NCBI GenBank assembly: GCA_964537555.1 | Contig: CAZIAD010000014.1 | Location: 8,523 to 72,522, forward strand | Direction of reading: 5' to 3' | DNA from: CAYRWR01 sp964537555 | GTDB lineage: Bacteria; Spirochaetota; Brevinematia; Brevinematales; CAYRWR01 | DNA: 64,000 nt | Part shown: one piece after another, positions 31,210 to 41,343 of the stretch | Layout of the letters: each line of letters begins with the position of its first letter | Position numbering within the stretch: the first letter of the stretch is position 1 | Position numbers and translations under genes: made by a program | The notes under the pieces: model-generated | Database searches by the model: none | What the model was told of the DNA's origin: nothing | Seen by the model: only the letters and a program-made list of their open reading frames with translations

Positions 31210-33936
31210 TTAAGGGGCTGTATTAGTATATAAAGTGTATACCTGCTCGGGACTTAATGGGTTGTCATATACTACAAATTTATCTATACTTCCTTTAAAG
31301 AAATAACTGGATCCCTGGCCCCAACGTCCCAGGTAGCTATAGGTTCCCGTGGGTGCAATAGGACTAGTGAAACTGAATACAGTGGATAGCTCACCGTTAA
31401 TATAAAATCTGGATTTTGTCCCATTCCAGGTTCCTACTAAATGATACCAATCTCCATTGGTTACAGTCCAGGTAGTGGTATAGTTATCATAAGTACCACC
31501 GCCTGTATCATTAATACGCCACATTATTTTTCCGTACTGTAAGGTGACCTGGAAGTTTTCAGTCTGGCTGAAGATCTGGTTATAATTAGCAGTATTGGCT
31601 GCCGGTTTAAACCATACCTCCAAAGAACCACTAGTATTATTTCCAATGGAGGGCAACTGTATACAGTCATCCACACCGTCAAAATAATATGCGGTATTAG
31701 CGGTGTCAAATCTTCCATTGGTCAGGTAGGGAGCTCCCAGCATTACGCCATTACCGTTATTACCAGAGCTATCGTTTATGTTACCATCCAGGAGCCATTC
31801 CCCTCTCTTAACAATAGTGGTATTGGTAGTAATATCGGGGATCTCCACTATTTCCAGCTTATCGATCCAGCCTCTGTCAGCTCCTGATGTTACAATTCCG
31901 TCTTTAGTATATTTCCAGGTGAGAGTATGACTGCCCGCACTGACCAGGTAGGATTTCTGTGTCCAGTTCACAGTCCCTGAAATATTATTCATCTCCGTTC
32001 CATCTATATAGAATCTTAGCTTATCATAATTATATTCAGAAGAAACCTTCCAGTAAAATCGGACCCAGGATTCATTGGCAGGATTAATAGTGGTCTGTAT
32101 TTCTGAAGTCTGAGAATGAGTGATCAGTCCACTGATCGCACTATCTCCATCAAAATAGTATTCAGCAGTATACCCGCTCCAATTAGCATTTCCGGCGAGA
32201 GTAAAGCTTACATCTGTGTTATCTACAGCTTCATTGAGTCCTACAGCCATATTGCTATTGGTGACAATCACGGAAATAGTATTGGTCAAACTGTATTTAT
32301 TTAAAGTGTTTTTAGCCACGGCATATAGAGTATAGGTACCCGGTGTAGAGATCACAAATGAGGTGGCCCAGTTATTCAGGCTGCTGGTCAGCACATTGGT
32401 ATTAAACTGATTATATACATAGATTTCACTGATTCCATATATATCTGAACTTTGCCCGCTGATGTTTATAGTCTGATTTTTCACAAATCTGCTTCCACTG
32501 ACTGGAGTGTTTATTTGCAGGTGAGTGGTGTTACTATTGGTTATATTGACCGAAATAGTATTGGTGGTACTGATATTATTGGACAGATCCACTGCTACAG
32601 CATAAATAAAATAGGTACCTGAGCTGTTAAACCTTAGACTGCTGTTCCAGGTGGATAGACCGGTACTTAAAGTGTTGGTTTGGAAAAGATTAAAAACATA
32701 TACGTTTTGTAATCCAAAGTAGTCATAGGCTGTACCCTGTACATTTACTGACTGACCTATGGCAAAATCACTGCCCGCTGACGGTGCAATAATGTTTATG
32801 GTAGGTGCAACATTGTCTTCTGTGACCATGCCAGATGTATTGGTATATCTGGAATAAACCTGTTGTGCTCCCAGAGCATTATCATAGATGATCAGGTCAT
32901 CGATACACCCATTGAAATAGTGGTCAGCGCCCAGGCCCCAGCGTCCTATATAACAGGACGAGGATGCTGAGGTATAGGGTGAATTATAAAATGCACTAGC
33001 TACTTCCACCCCATTTACATATAAGCGGGATACTACTCCATCCCAGGTTCCTACGATATGATACCACAATCCCACATTGGCATTCCAGGTGGTTTGCAGA
33101 TTCAGGTAGTCGCCGTCGCCATTGTTACTGATACGCCACATGATCTTTCCTGAGGATAAGGTGAGCTGGAAATTTTCAGTCTGGCTAAAAATCTGATCAT
33201 AAAGATCGGTGTTTTTATCAGGTTTGATCCATGCTTCTATAGATCCGCTTGGGTTATTTCCAATGCTATTGAGAGTCATGTAATCACCGTTACCATCAAA
33301 GTAATAGGCAGAATCCGCATTACCAAAACGGTCATTAGTCAGATAAGTATTGCCGGAAAGTATGGCATGATTATTATTGCCGGAAGTATCATTGGCATTG
33401 TTACTAAATAGCCATTCTCCTCTTTTCACGATAGTGGTATTGGTTGCGCTTCCTATAGAAACCATATCTACATATACACTGTCTACCCAGCCGCAGTCAT
33501 CCCCCTGAGAAACTGAACCATCCTTCAGGTAAACCCATTCGAGCAGGTAAGTCCCGGGCTGTAAATCATAGCTTTCCGTACGCCAGTCGATTTCTCCGGT
33601 CAAGACTGCAACTACAGTGCCGTTGATAGCGAAGACCATACCATCATAATCAGGCTCTGAAGATACTTTCCACTTAAAAGTGATCCTGCTGATATTGGCA
33701 ATGGTATATACTTCCGCATACTGGCCATCCGAGATAACCGGACTTTTAATAGCATCTCCATCCATTGCAGATCTCAATCTCACTCCGCTCCAGCTGGCAT
33801 CTCCCATAGATTCAAATACCAGAGAGTCATTGTCTACGCCTTCATTTATTGAGATGAACTCATTTTGAAATAAACTACAGGACGCTGATATCAATAAAGC
33901 CGCCCCGATCACTAAAAATAATATAATCTTACGCAC
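31210..33936 (-). CDS. Large lipoprotein with duplicated beta-sandwich and LamG modules
   Basis: A 908-residue predicted surface lipoprotein (lipobox ALLISASC, Cys20). Domain order: a jelly-roll-like module (about 30-165, ITFKWKVSSEPDYDGMVFAING, WVYLKDGSVSQG), a LamG/concanavalin-like domain (about 170-370, IEAWIKPDKN, WYHIVGTWDG, YIGRWG), two Ig-like repeats (about 375-465 and 470-560), then a second copy of the jelly-roll module (about 565-720) and a second LamG domain (about 725-908). The unit TNTTIVKRGEWL recurs before each LamG. LamG domains usually bind glycans. GTG at 33936 is chosen from GGAGG just upstream. The gene is A+T-richer and Asn/Thr/Ser-rich compared with neighbours. Confidence 0.8.
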   Translation of the reverse strand: MRKIILFLVIGAALLISASCSLFQNEFISINEGVDNDSLVFESMGDASWSGVRLRSAMDGDAIKSPVISDGQYAEVYTIANISRITFKWKVSSEPDYDGMVFAINGTVVAVLTGEIDWRTESYDLQPGTYLLEWVYLKDGSVSQGDDCGWVDSVYVDMVSIGSATNTTIVKRGEWLFSNNANDTSGNNNHAILSGNTYLTNDRFGNADSAYYFDGNGDYMTLNSIGNNPSGSIEAWIKPDKNTDLYDQIFSQTENFQLTLSSGKIMWRISNNGDGDYLNLQTTWNANVGLWYHIVGTWDGVVSRLYVNGVEVASAFYNSPYTSASSSCYIGRWGLGADHYFNGCIDDLIIYDNALGAQQVYSRYTNTSGMVTEDNVAPTINIIAPSAGSDFAIGQSVNVQGTAYDYFGLQNVYVFNLFQTNTLSTGLSTWNSSLRFNSSGTYFIYAVAVDLSNNISTTNTISVNITNSNTTHLQINTPVSGSRFVKNQTINISGQSSDIYGISEIYVYNQFNTNVLTSSLNNWATSFVISTPGTYTLYAVAKNTLNKYSLTNTISVIVTNSNMAVGLNEAVDNTDVSFTLAGNANWSGYTAEYYFDGDSAISGLITHSQTSEIQTTINPANESWVRFYWKVSSEYNYDKLRFYIDGTEMNNISGTVNWTQKSYLVSAGSHTLTWKYTKDGIVTSGADRGWIDKLEIVEIPDITTNTTIVKRGEWLLDGNINDSSGNNGNGVMLGAPYLTNGRFDTANTAYYFDGVDDCIQLPSIGNNTSGSLEVWFKPAANTANYNQIFSQTENFQVTLQYGKIMWRINDTGGGTYDNYTTTWTVTNGDWYHLVGTWNGTKSRFYINGELSTVFSFTSPIAPTGTYSYLGRWGQGSSYFFKGSIDKFVVYDNPLSPEQVYTLYTNTAP

Positions 33937-34252
33937 CACAACCTCCACAGATTTTATTAAAACAAAGTAAACGAATTTTCATATTAAGCATAATATTAAC
34001 ACGAAAAATTATATTTCAAAAGAAATTAGGCAAAATATTTTTTGCTGTGTGTTTGAGTTTAACATTATGCTAACTAATTCATTATATGTCAATGTGGCGA
34101 AAATCACTGGAGTTTGGGTTCAAAAATATATTTTCTGGAAGGCAAAATCTCAAAAGACTTTTTCGAAGCACTTCAAAATATATGACTTAAATAGACCAGG
34201 AAAGGAAGTAAAAAATACGCTTATATTATTTTACAATTAACATAATACTTGT
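33937..34252. other. A+T-rich intergenic stretch without a supported gene
   Basis: About 380 bp separate the divergent LamG lipoprotein gene and the gene at 34316. Apart from the promoter at 34253-34281 I see only A+T-rich sequence. A 63-codon open frame at 34049-34240 has no ribosome-binding site, no recognisable product and a composition like the surrounding non-coding DNA, so I do not call it a gene. Confidence 0.6.
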
Positions 34253-34281
34253 TTGAATATTTCAAAATTCCGGTATATAAT
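34253..34281 (+). promoter_or_regulatory. Promoter of the 34316-35794 gene pair
   Basis: TTGAAT at 34253-34258 and TATAAT at 34276-34281 are spaced by 17 bp. A strong TTGGAGG follows before the ATG. Confidence 0.75.
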
Positions 34282-34315
34282 AGCAATAATAGATATAAAA
34301 TAATTTGGAGGCTGT

Positions 34316-35158
34316 ATGAAGAAAAAGATTCTATTACTATTGATTCTGATGGCACTACCTCTGGCACTCAGTGCCAAGGTAAACCGCTTATTGACGGTAG
34401 ATACACCTTATGTCGACGTGGACCATGCTGTCAAGGTCTCTCTGGTCAGCTTTCGTCCTCTGGACATCCAGGTCAATCTGAGACTGTTTAACTTCCTGGA
34501 CTTTAGTGTGAACACCTCTCCCGTGGGATGGGTGCCATATTTCATTGACCTGGGATATCCCCGTTTCGGACTGCCCAATTTCGGAGCTAAAGCGGCTGTA
34601 AAACTGCCCATCCTGCCTCTGACGGTAGGAGCCAGTGTAAACTATATCGGCTTTACCGGTGAAGCTGCGGTACTGGATCTCTTAGGGGGTATGCTGCCTC
34701 CAGAGATCACTATTCAGGACGCTTCTATTAATTTTGGGCTTTCCCGCTGGGATGTGATGGCTGCCCTGGATCTTAAGCTCATCAATGTTTACCTAACCCT
34801 CGATTTTCAGAGATTTAATCAGGGGGGTGTTAACGGTCCTATCATAACCAGCTATTTTCACCCTACCGTGGGTGCTGACCTGCAGTTAGGACGCATCCTG
34901 TCTATCTTCGCTGAGATCGGATACTATATCCCTATGTCTACCTTTACCCCCTCTCCGGCAGAGATCGCTAACTCTATGGGACTGGGCGGTGGTGATGATT
35001 TCACAGCCGGACTGGGACTGGAGTTTGACCTGGCCTTTATCAATCTGAGACTGGGTGTGCAGTATCCCGGAGCAGGTGTCACTCTGGATCCTGCTGATCC
35101 TTCTACAGAAATGAGTATCCCTGTATTGCCGTACATTAACCTGTCCCTGCAGTTTTAA
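34316..35158 (+). CDS. Putative outer-membrane beta-barrel protein
   Basis: A 280-residue exported protein of unknown function. The signal peptide is typical (KKKILLLLILMALPLALSA). The rest alternates hydrophobic and polar residues with many Gly and aromatic residues and ends YINLSLQF, the terminal aromatic signature of outer-membrane barrels. Segments such as VKLPILPLTVGASVNYIGF and AALDLKLINVYLTLDFQRF fit transmembrane beta strands. A lipoprotein gene follows after 6 bp and is probably its partner. Confidence 0.75.
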   Translation: MKKKILLLLILMALPLALSAKVNRLLTVDTPYVDVDHAVKVSLVSFRPLDIQVNLRLFNFLDFSVNTSPVGWVPYFIDLGYPRFGLPNFGAKAAVKLPILPLTVGASVNYIGFTGEAAVLDLLGGMLPPEITIQDASINFGLSRWDVMAALDLKLINVYLTLDFQRFNQGGVNGPIITSYFHPTVGADLQLGRILSIFAEIGYYIPMSTFTPSPAEIANSMGLGGGDDFTAGLGLEFDLAFINLRLGVQYPGAGVTLDPADPSTEMSIPVLPYINLSLQF

Positions 35159-35164
35159 AGGAGG

Positions 35165-35794
35165 ATGAAGATGAAAAAATTACTTATATTACCCGTATTA
35201 CTGGCAGTCACCCTCCTGGGGTCTTGTCTGTTTGAGATAGATGCACAGTTTAATACCTATATACCCATGGAAATACCTAGCCTGCCCTTCATACTCCCCG
35301 GGACCTATGGAACCAATGTGGTTGCGGAGACAGGAATAGAAAACATGCTACAGGATCTGACCGGTCAATATGCAGAGATCAGTGCCTTACGCCTGGACTA
35401 CGTGTTAACCAATACATCCAGTAATGATGTTACTATTGCTATCGGCATGACCGGAATGAGTAAAGTCTCGAATTATAGCGTACAATACACTAACTATTCC
35501 AGCTATCACGCAAATCCTGACCAGACTGCCTGGATCATACCCTTGATGACCTTGACTCAGGGTGAAGTCACAACAGGGATCTTTACCTCCTCAGGTGACA
35601 ATCCCCTGCTCAGAGATCTGATCATTGCTTCTAATAGCTATCAGTTGGTGGTACAGACCATTGTAACCAATGTAAATCCCCTTTTTGCTAATTTTACTAC
35701 CAATAATATCAGCATGTACCTTGGTCTTAGAATGGGCATGACAGTCCAAAGGGCATTCTCAGATGTACCCGGAGTAGTGTCACTGTTCCAGTAA
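35165..35794 (+). CDS. Lipoprotein paired with the upstream barrel protein
   Basis: A 209-residue lipoprotein with lipobox VTLLGSC (Cys20 from the first ATG). The body is beta-rich with many Asn and Thr (ALRLDYVLTNTSSNDVTIAIG, VVQTIVTNVNPLFANFTTNN). No named domain. ATG at 35165 or 35171 can start it; AAAGGAGG lies directly upstream of the first. It shares the promoter at 34253 and the terminator at 35813 with the barrel gene. Confidence 0.72.
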   Translation: MKMKKLLILPVLLAVTLLGSCLFEIDAQFNTYIPMEIPSLPFILPGTYGTNVVAETGIENMLQDLTGQYAEISALRLDYVLTNTSSNDVTIAIGMTGMSKVSNYSVQYTNYSSYHANPDQTAWIIPLMTLTQGEVTTGIFTSSGDNPLLRDLIIASNSYQLVVQTIVTNVNPLFANFTTNNISMYLGLRMGMTVQRAFSDVPGVVSLFQ

Positions 35795-35812
35795 GCTAAA
35801 TTGCACAGTTCG

Positions 35813-35838
35813 ACCCCCGCTCAGGCGGGGGTTTTTTA
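35813..35838 (+). terminator. Rho-independent terminator after the 34316-35794 pair
   Basis: ACCCCCGC (35813-35820) and GCGGGGGT (35825-35832) form an 8-bp stem with loop TCAG, followed by a run of six T. Confidence 0.93.
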
Positions 35839-35959
35839 TTGAATAAATTAGTGAATATGGATATTAAACTTTACATAAATAGTAGACACAATTTCTCTTA
35901 AGAGATAGAATAAAAGTAAGATTTAATAATATTTTTCCTTTTGAATAGAGGAGATCCCT

Positions 35960-38900
35960 ATGGCATTAAAAACTGCAAAGAACAGTCCCTCCCAGCCTGA
36001 TGATGAAATGCTTCTATACCAGGATCTGGTGGAAACATCACAGGACCTGATCTGGCAATGTGATACCGAGGGACGCTATGTCTACCTGAATCCTGCCTGG
36101 GAAACGACTTTTGGCTATAAGACAGAGGAGATGCTGGGTAAGAAATTCAGTGACTTTCAAACACCGGAAATGGCGGAAAGGGATGGAAAGGAATTTAAGA
36201 GGCTGATGCAGGGCAATATGGTTAAAGGCCTGGAAACAGTACATATCAGTAAAGCAGGTACAGAGATATATCTGGTATTTAATGCCAAGACTGTAGTAGA
36301 TAAAAACGGGATAGTACAAGGCACCCGGGGGACCGCCCATGATATCACCAGCCGCAAACAGGCTGAATATGATCTTATTCAGACCAGCGCCAAATTCCGG
36401 AGTCTTTTTGATCAGTCACCGGTAGGAACTGCGATAGTCGATTTCAGTAAGCATTTTGTACAGTGTAATCCAGCTTTCTGCCGCTTCATCGGCTATTCAG
36501 AAGATGAATTGATTGGAAAAACGGTACAGGATATTAGCTTCTCTGAAGACCGGGATATAGGAATGGCTGATTTGATCCGGATAAAACAAGGAGAGATTGC
36601 TACAGCCAGCTTTAGAAAACGGTATATCCGCAAAGACAAAGAAATCGTGTGGGGTGAAGTCAGTATTTCACTGATAAAAGATTCTGAGAATAAACCCTTG
36701 TACTTTCTCGCTGTCATTAAAGATATTACACAAAGTATGAAAATGGAGGCAGAACTGCTAGAAAGCCAGTACCTCCTTAAAAAAATGGAAAGTATAGGCA
36801 ATATCGGAGCCTGGGTGGTTGATACACAGAATAACACCCTATCCTGGACTGAGGGGGTGTATGCTATACACGAGGTCGGAACAGAATATTTACCGGATCT
36901 GGAAAGCGGGATCGATTTCTATACTCCGGAATCCAGGCCCATAATCCAGAAAGCCGTAAATCAGGCTATAGAGAACAATATCCCTTTTGACGAGGAACTA
37001 CAGATCATAAGCGCCAGGGGCAACCTTAAAAGCGTACATACCATAGGGATCCCGGATCCGGAACATAGCAGGATCTATGGTTTTTTTCAGGATATTACCA
37101 GGCAAAAACAGGTGGAGCTGGACCTCCAGGAAAGCCAGAGCCGCCTGGAACTGGCTGCTCAGTCGGCTAAACTGGGTATCTGGGACTGGGATATAGTGAA
37201 TAATATCCTGATATGGGATGAGCAGATGTATGAGCTTTATGGAGTAAAAGACAATACAGCTCTTAAAAACATCGATCTTTGGAATAATGGACTGCACCCT
37301 GATGATGCGGATTATGCCTGGGAGGAATGTCAGGCTGCCATGCGGGGTGAGAAAAAATACGATGTCGAATTCCGGGTCCTTCATCCGGATGGGCAGATCA
37401 GGTATATCAAAGCTGACGGGCTGGTTCTGAGGGATGCAGCCGGAGAAGCCATTCGTATGATAGGTATCAACCGTGACATCACCCGGGATAAAGAAGCCGA
37501 ACAGAAATTGCTCAAGAGTGAAGAAAAATACCGCCTCTTATACACCGCAATGGAGCAGGGCTTGGCCCTTCATGAGATTATTCTGGATGATGCGGGTATT
37601 CCTGTTGATTATATCTTTCTAGATATTAATGATAGCTACACCCGCTTGGTAGGAATTTCTAAAGAAATGTGCATCGGTAAACGGGTCAAAGAAGTCTTTC
37701 CTCAGGTGGAACAGTACTGGATCGATGTTTATGGAAAAGTGGCATTGACCGGTGAATCCTGCTACTATGAAAACTACATGAAAACTAATAACAAATACTA
37801 CTCAGTATATTCTTATAGCCCCCGGAAATATCAGTTTGCTGTATTGGTAACAGATATTACCGAGCGTAAACTAGCTGAGAAAATATTAGCAGCAGAGAAG
37901 GAACGACTGGCTGTGACGCTGCGCAGTATCGGGGATGGTGTGATCACCACAGATATTCAGGGAAACATAGTCATCATGAATAAAGTAGCTGAAGCTTTGT
38001 GCGGATGGTCACAGGAAGAAGCCCAGGGCAGGCCCATCACAGAAGTGTTCAATATCATCAATGAGAGTACCCGAAAACCGCATATCAATCCTGTAGAGAA
38101 AGTATTAAACACCGGGGAGATCATAGAGCTGGCTAACCATACTCTGCTCATATCCAGGGATGGAACGGAGCGTGCCATCGCAGACAGTGGAGCTCCTATA
38201 AAGGACAAGGACAGTCAGACTATAGGTGTAGTACTGGTATTCCGCGATATGACGGAAAAGCAGAAATTCCTGGAAAAGACTCAGAATATGCAGCGGCTGG
38301 AATCTCTGGGAGTACTGGCAGGCGGCATTGCTCATGATTTTAACAACCTCATGGGAGGGGTCTTTGGCTATATTGACATGGCTCTGGAGGAGACTAAGGA
38401 AAAAAATGTTAAGGCCTATCTATCTGAGTCCATGGCAGCCCTGGAGCGGGCCCGGGCCCTTACTTCACAGTTACTGACATTTGCCAAAGGAGGAGCGCCC
38501 CACCAGAAGGTCACCTCCCTGTTTCCCTTTGTTCAGGATACAGCCCGCTTTGCCCTGAGCGGTTCCAATGTCACGCTTGATTTTGATGTTCAGGAGGACT
38601 TATGGTATGCCAATGTAGATCAGGGACAGATCGGACAGGTCATAGATAATATTATCATCAATGCCCAGCAGGCCATGCCTAATGGGGGCTGTATTCGGGT
38701 CACTGCCCGTAATATCACGTTTGACAGAGCTGGTTCTCTGGTCATGATACCAGGTGACTATGTCCATCTTTCGATTCAGGACCAGGGTATAGGTATAGCG
38801 CCGGAGATCATTTCACATATATTTGACCCCTTTTATACTACTAAATCCAAAGGCCACGGCCTGGGGCTGGCCACCTGTTATTCTATCATAAAGCGTCATG

Positions 38901-39412
38901 AAGGGTATATCGATGTAGAGTCACAGCCGGGAAAGGGAAGTAATTTTAACATTTATCTGCCAGCTGATCACAGGACATCTGAACAAAAAAAATCATCTGC
39001 TAAAGTGGAGCTTACGGGAAGCGGGACCATAATTGTGATGGATGATGAAGATATGATCTGTGACTTAAGCAGTGCCATGCTCAAACAGTTTGGATATAAG
39101 GTCCTCTGTGCTAAAAACGGAGAAGAAGCCCTGGCCATTTTTTCCAGAGAGCGCAGTGCCGGCAGGCTGATCTCAGGCTTACTACTGGATCTTACTATTC
39201 CCGGAGCTATGGGGGGGAAGGATACAGTGCGGGAAATACGCAAAGTGGATCCGGACATACCTGTTTTTGTAGTCAGTGGCTATGCTGATGACCCGATTAT
39301 GAAAAAACCGGGAGATTACGGTTTTACAGCGAGCATCTGTAAGCCCTTCAGGAGAAGTGAAATAGCAGATATGCTACGGCGTTATCTCATTCCGTCCCGC
39401 TCTCAGGACTAA
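35960..39412 (+). CDS. Hybrid histidine kinase with six PAS domains and a receiver
   Basis: A 1150-residue soluble sensor with no membrane segment. Six PAS/PAC units can be delimited at about 20-135, 142-260, 265-385, 392-510, 518-640 and 646-765 (for example YQDLVETSQDLIWQCDTEG, SLFDQSPVGTAIVDF, TLRSIGDGVITTDIQGN). The kinase core has phosphoacceptor His792 in GGIAHDFNNLMG, an N box DNIIINAQQAM and G boxes DQGIGIAP and GHGLGLATCYSII. The C-terminal receiver has the acidic pair VMDDED, Asp1077 in LLLDLTIPG and Lys in ICKPF. The stimulus is unknown and no separate output gene is adjacent. GAGGAG lies before the ATG. Confidence 0.93.
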   Translation: MALKTAKNSPSQPDDEMLLYQDLVETSQDLIWQCDTEGRYVYLNPAWETTFGYKTEEMLGKKFSDFQTPEMAERDGKEFKRLMQGNMVKGLETVHISKAGTEIYLVFNAKTVVDKNGIVQGTRGTAHDITSRKQAEYDLIQTSAKFRSLFDQSPVGTAIVDFSKHFVQCNPAFCRFIGYSEDELIGKTVQDISFSEDRDIGMADLIRIKQGEIATASFRKRYIRKDKEIVWGEVSISLIKDSENKPLYFLAVIKDITQSMKMEAELLESQYLLKKMESIGNIGAWVVDTQNNTLSWTEGVYAIHEVGTEYLPDLESGIDFYTPESRPIIQKAVNQAIENNIPFDEELQIISARGNLKSVHTIGIPDPEHSRIYGFFQDITRQKQVELDLQESQSRLELAAQSAKLGIWDWDIVNNILIWDEQMYELYGVKDNTALKNIDLWNNGLHPDDADYAWEECQAAMRGEKKYDVEFRVLHPDGQIRYIKADGLVLRDAAGEAIRMIGINRDITRDKEAEQKLLKSEEKYRLLYTAMEQGLALHEIILDDAGIPVDYIFLDINDSYTRLVGISKEMCIGKRVKEVFPQVEQYWIDVYGKVALTGESCYYENYMKTNNKYYSVYSYSPRKYQFAVLVTDITERKLAEKILAAEKERLAVTLRSIGDGVITTDIQGNIVIMNKVAEALCGWSQEEAQGRPITEVFNIINESTRKPHINPVEKVLNTGEIIELANHTLLISRDGTERAIADSGAPIKDKDSQTIGVVLVFRDMTEKQKFLEKTQNMQRLESLGVLAGGIAHDFNNLMGGVFGYIDMALEETKEKNVKAYLSESMAALERARALTSQLLTFAKGGAPHQKVTSLFPFVQDTARFALSGSNVTLDFDVQEDLWYANVDQGQIGQVIDNIIINAQQAMPNGGCIRVTARNITFDRAGSLVMIPGDYVHLSIQDQGIGIAPEIISHIFDPFYTTKSKGHGLGLATCYSIIKRHEGYIDVESQPGKGSNFNIYLPADHRTSEQKKSSAKVELTGSGTIIVMDDEDMICDLSSAMLKQFGYKVLCAKNGEEALAIFSRERSAGRLISGLLLDLTIPGAMGGKDTVREIRKVDPDIPVFVVSGYADDPIMKKPGDYGFTASICKPFRRSEIADMLRRYLIPSRSQD

Positions 39413-39473
39413 ACACAGGCCTTATCATACTAAAAAAATGACAGCCTTCCTGGTTTAAGCAAAAGGAGTGAAT

Positions 39474-39977
39474 ATGGTCACTTTTTCAGAAGTCCTGACC
39501 CCTGAACATATCCAAAAGCTTGTTATTCTGGCCCATAAGATCTGGAATCAGCACTTTGTCCCTCTTATCGGGCAGGCGCAGGTAGATTATATGCTGGACA
39601 GATTTCAAAGTGAGCCTGCTATCAGTGAGGCCATCACTGAAGGGGTGGAATATACCTTAATCCAAAATGAAGGAATAGAGGCAGGATACCTGGCATTGAT
39701 CCCTGATCAGCCTCCGGGAAAAATGATGATTTCCAAGCTGTACCTGGATATCAGGTATCGGGGTCTGGGGCTGGGACGGGCCATGCTAAATTTTATCCGG
39801 GAAAAAGCCGGAAAAAAAGGCATAAAAGTATTATGGCTGACCGTAAACCGCAACAATCATGACAGTATCGACTGGTATATACGCAGGGGCTTTCAGGTCA
39901 CCCGTGAGCTTAAAAAAGATATTGGTGGAGGCTTTTATATGGATGATCTGATAATGGAGCTGAAGCTAGCAGATTGA
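39474..39977 (+). CDS. GNAT family N-acetyltransferase
   Basis: A 167-residue GCN5-type acetyltransferase. The acetyl-CoA pyrophosphate loop is RYRGLGLGRAML, followed by VLWLTVNRNNHDSIDWYIRRGF, the typical motif B. The acceptor is unknown. ATG at 39474 is preferred because AAAAGGAG at 39461-39468 overlaps a GTG two codons earlier. No operon partner is evident; argD follows after 96 bp. Confidence 0.87.
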   Translation: MVTFSEVLTPEHIQKLVILAHKIWNQHFVPLIGQAQVDYMLDRFQSEPAISEAITEGVEYTLIQNEGIEAGYLALIPDQPPGKMMISKLYLDIRYRGLGLGRAMLNFIREKAGKKGIKVLWLTVNRNNHDSIDWYIRRGFQVTRELKKDIGGGFYMDDLIMELKLAD

Positions 39978-40073
39978 AATATTTATTACAAAATAAATTA
40001 ACTGACTGGTTTTGCTGGAAATTAATCAAAAATCCCGATAAAATATAGTCCAATTTTTAAAAAGGAGGAAAGC

Positions 40074-41249
40074 ATGGACCAAATCATCCAGGAAGAAAAA
40101 GAGCATCTCATAGGCTTTTTTAAACGATTTCCTATAGCATTTACCCGCGCTGAGGGGCATACCCTCACAGATATCAATGGCAAGACCTACACTGATTTTA
40201 CTGCCGGCATATCAGTGTGCAGCCTGGGGCATGCTAACCGACGTGTCAATGATGCTATAAAGGATCAGCTGGATAAGATCACCCACATGACTAATATCTT
40301 TTATGTGCCGGGCCAGATCGAACTGTCCAGAAAGATCTCCGCTAAGAGCTTTAACGGGAAGAGTTTTTTCTGTAACAGTGGAGCGGAAGCCAATGACGCA
40401 GCTATCAAGATCAGCCGTTTCCTGGGAAATAAAATCAGCCCGAAAAAGAACAAGATCCTCAGTATGGAGAGCTCTTTTCACGGGCGGACCATAGCTACCA
40501 TATCTATCACGGGGCAGCCCAAGTATAGGCAGGGTTTTGAGCCCATCCTGCCTCATGTGGATTATGTAAAGATCAATGATATGAGCTCTCTGGAAGAAAA
40601 GATGGACGAGAATGTCTGTGCAATCTTCCTGGAACCAGTCATGGGAGAAGGAGGAATCTTTCCCCTGTCCCGCTCCTTTGTGGCTAAGGCCCGCATGCTG
40701 GCCCAAAAACACCAGGCTTTACTGGTATTCGATGAGATCCAGGCGGGTATAGCCCGGACCGGAAAATATTTCGGCTACCAGTGGTATGATGTGGAACCGG
40801 ACATCATTACCCTGGCCAAGGCTCTGGGCAATGGATTTCCCATCGGGGCGGTGCACATGAAGTCCGCCCTGGCTGATCAGCTGACTCCCGGCCTGCATGG
40901 CACCACTTTCGGGGGAAACTTTCTGGCTATAGCGGCAGCCAATGCGGTCATGGACCAGCTGGACGATACTTTGCTGACTAAGATCAATGAGCTCTCAGCA
41001 TATTTTCTGGAACGGCTCAATGCTCTGCGTAAGGATAAACATACAGTGATCGGAGACATCAGGGTAAAGGGGCTGATGATCGGTATCGACCTTATCGGTA
41101 TCGATGTGGCATCAGTGATACAGGATCTTCTGGACCGGGGATTTGTGACCCTCAGAGCAGGGGATAACACCCTCAGATTGTTACCTCCCTTTACCATCAC
41201 GAAAAAAGAGATCGATGCCTTACTGGAACAGTTAATGGAGATACTTTAA
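40074..41249 (+). CDS. argD: Class III aminotransferase, acetylornithine aminotransferase-like
   Basis: A 391-residue PLP enzyme. The order of motifs fits ArgD: DFTAGISVCSLGHAN, SFFCNSGAEANDAAIK, SSFHGRTIATISITGQPKY, VFDEIQAGIARTGKYF and the PLP-lysine Lys249 in LAKALGNGFPIGAV. ArgD converts N-acetylglutamate semialdehyde to N-acetylornithine in arginine synthesis. No other arg gene is nearby, so a different omega-amino substrate remains possible. AAGGAGG precedes the ATG, and a terminator follows. Confidence 0.87.
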   Translation: MDQIIQEEKEHLIGFFKRFPIAFTRAEGHTLTDINGKTYTDFTAGISVCSLGHANRRVNDAIKDQLDKITHMTNIFYVPGQIELSRKISAKSFNGKSFFCNSGAEANDAAIKISRFLGNKISPKKNKILSMESSFHGRTIATISITGQPKYRQGFEPILPHVDYVKINDMSSLEEKMDENVCAIFLEPVMGEGGIFPLSRSFVAKARMLAQKHQALLVFDEIQAGIARTGKYFGYQWYDVEPDIITLAKALGNGFPIGAVHMKSALADQLTPGLHGTTFGGNFLAIAAANAVMDQLDDTLLTKINELSAYFLERLNALRKDKHTVIGDIRVKGLMIGIDLIGIDVASVIQDLLDRGFVTLRAGDNTLRLLPPFTITKKEIDALLEQLMEIL

Positions 41250-41255
41250 TACCTG

Positions 41256-41282
41256 GGAGAGTGGAAACACTCTCCTTTTTTT
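41256..41282 (+). terminator. Rho-independent terminator after argD
   Basis: GGAGAGTG (41256-41263) and CACTCTCC (41268-41275) form an 8-bp stem with a GAAA tetraloop, followed by seven T. Confidence 0.93.
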
Positions 41283-41283
41283 A

Positions 41284-41312
41284 TTGTATTATTCACTAAG
41301 GGAGACTAAACT
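41284..41312 (+). promoter_or_regulatory. Possible promoter of the 41344-43936 pair
   Basis: TTGTAT at 41284-41289 and TAAACT at 41307-41312 are spaced by 17 bp, directly after the argD terminator. Confidence 0.4.
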
Positions 41313-41343
41313 ATTATTTACAGATAGCATTTCGGAGGCTTAG

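Noticed and set aside
34049..34240. 63-codon open frame in the A+T-rich gap before the 34316 gene
   Set aside because: No ribosome-binding site, no recognisable product, and composition like non-coding DNA around it.
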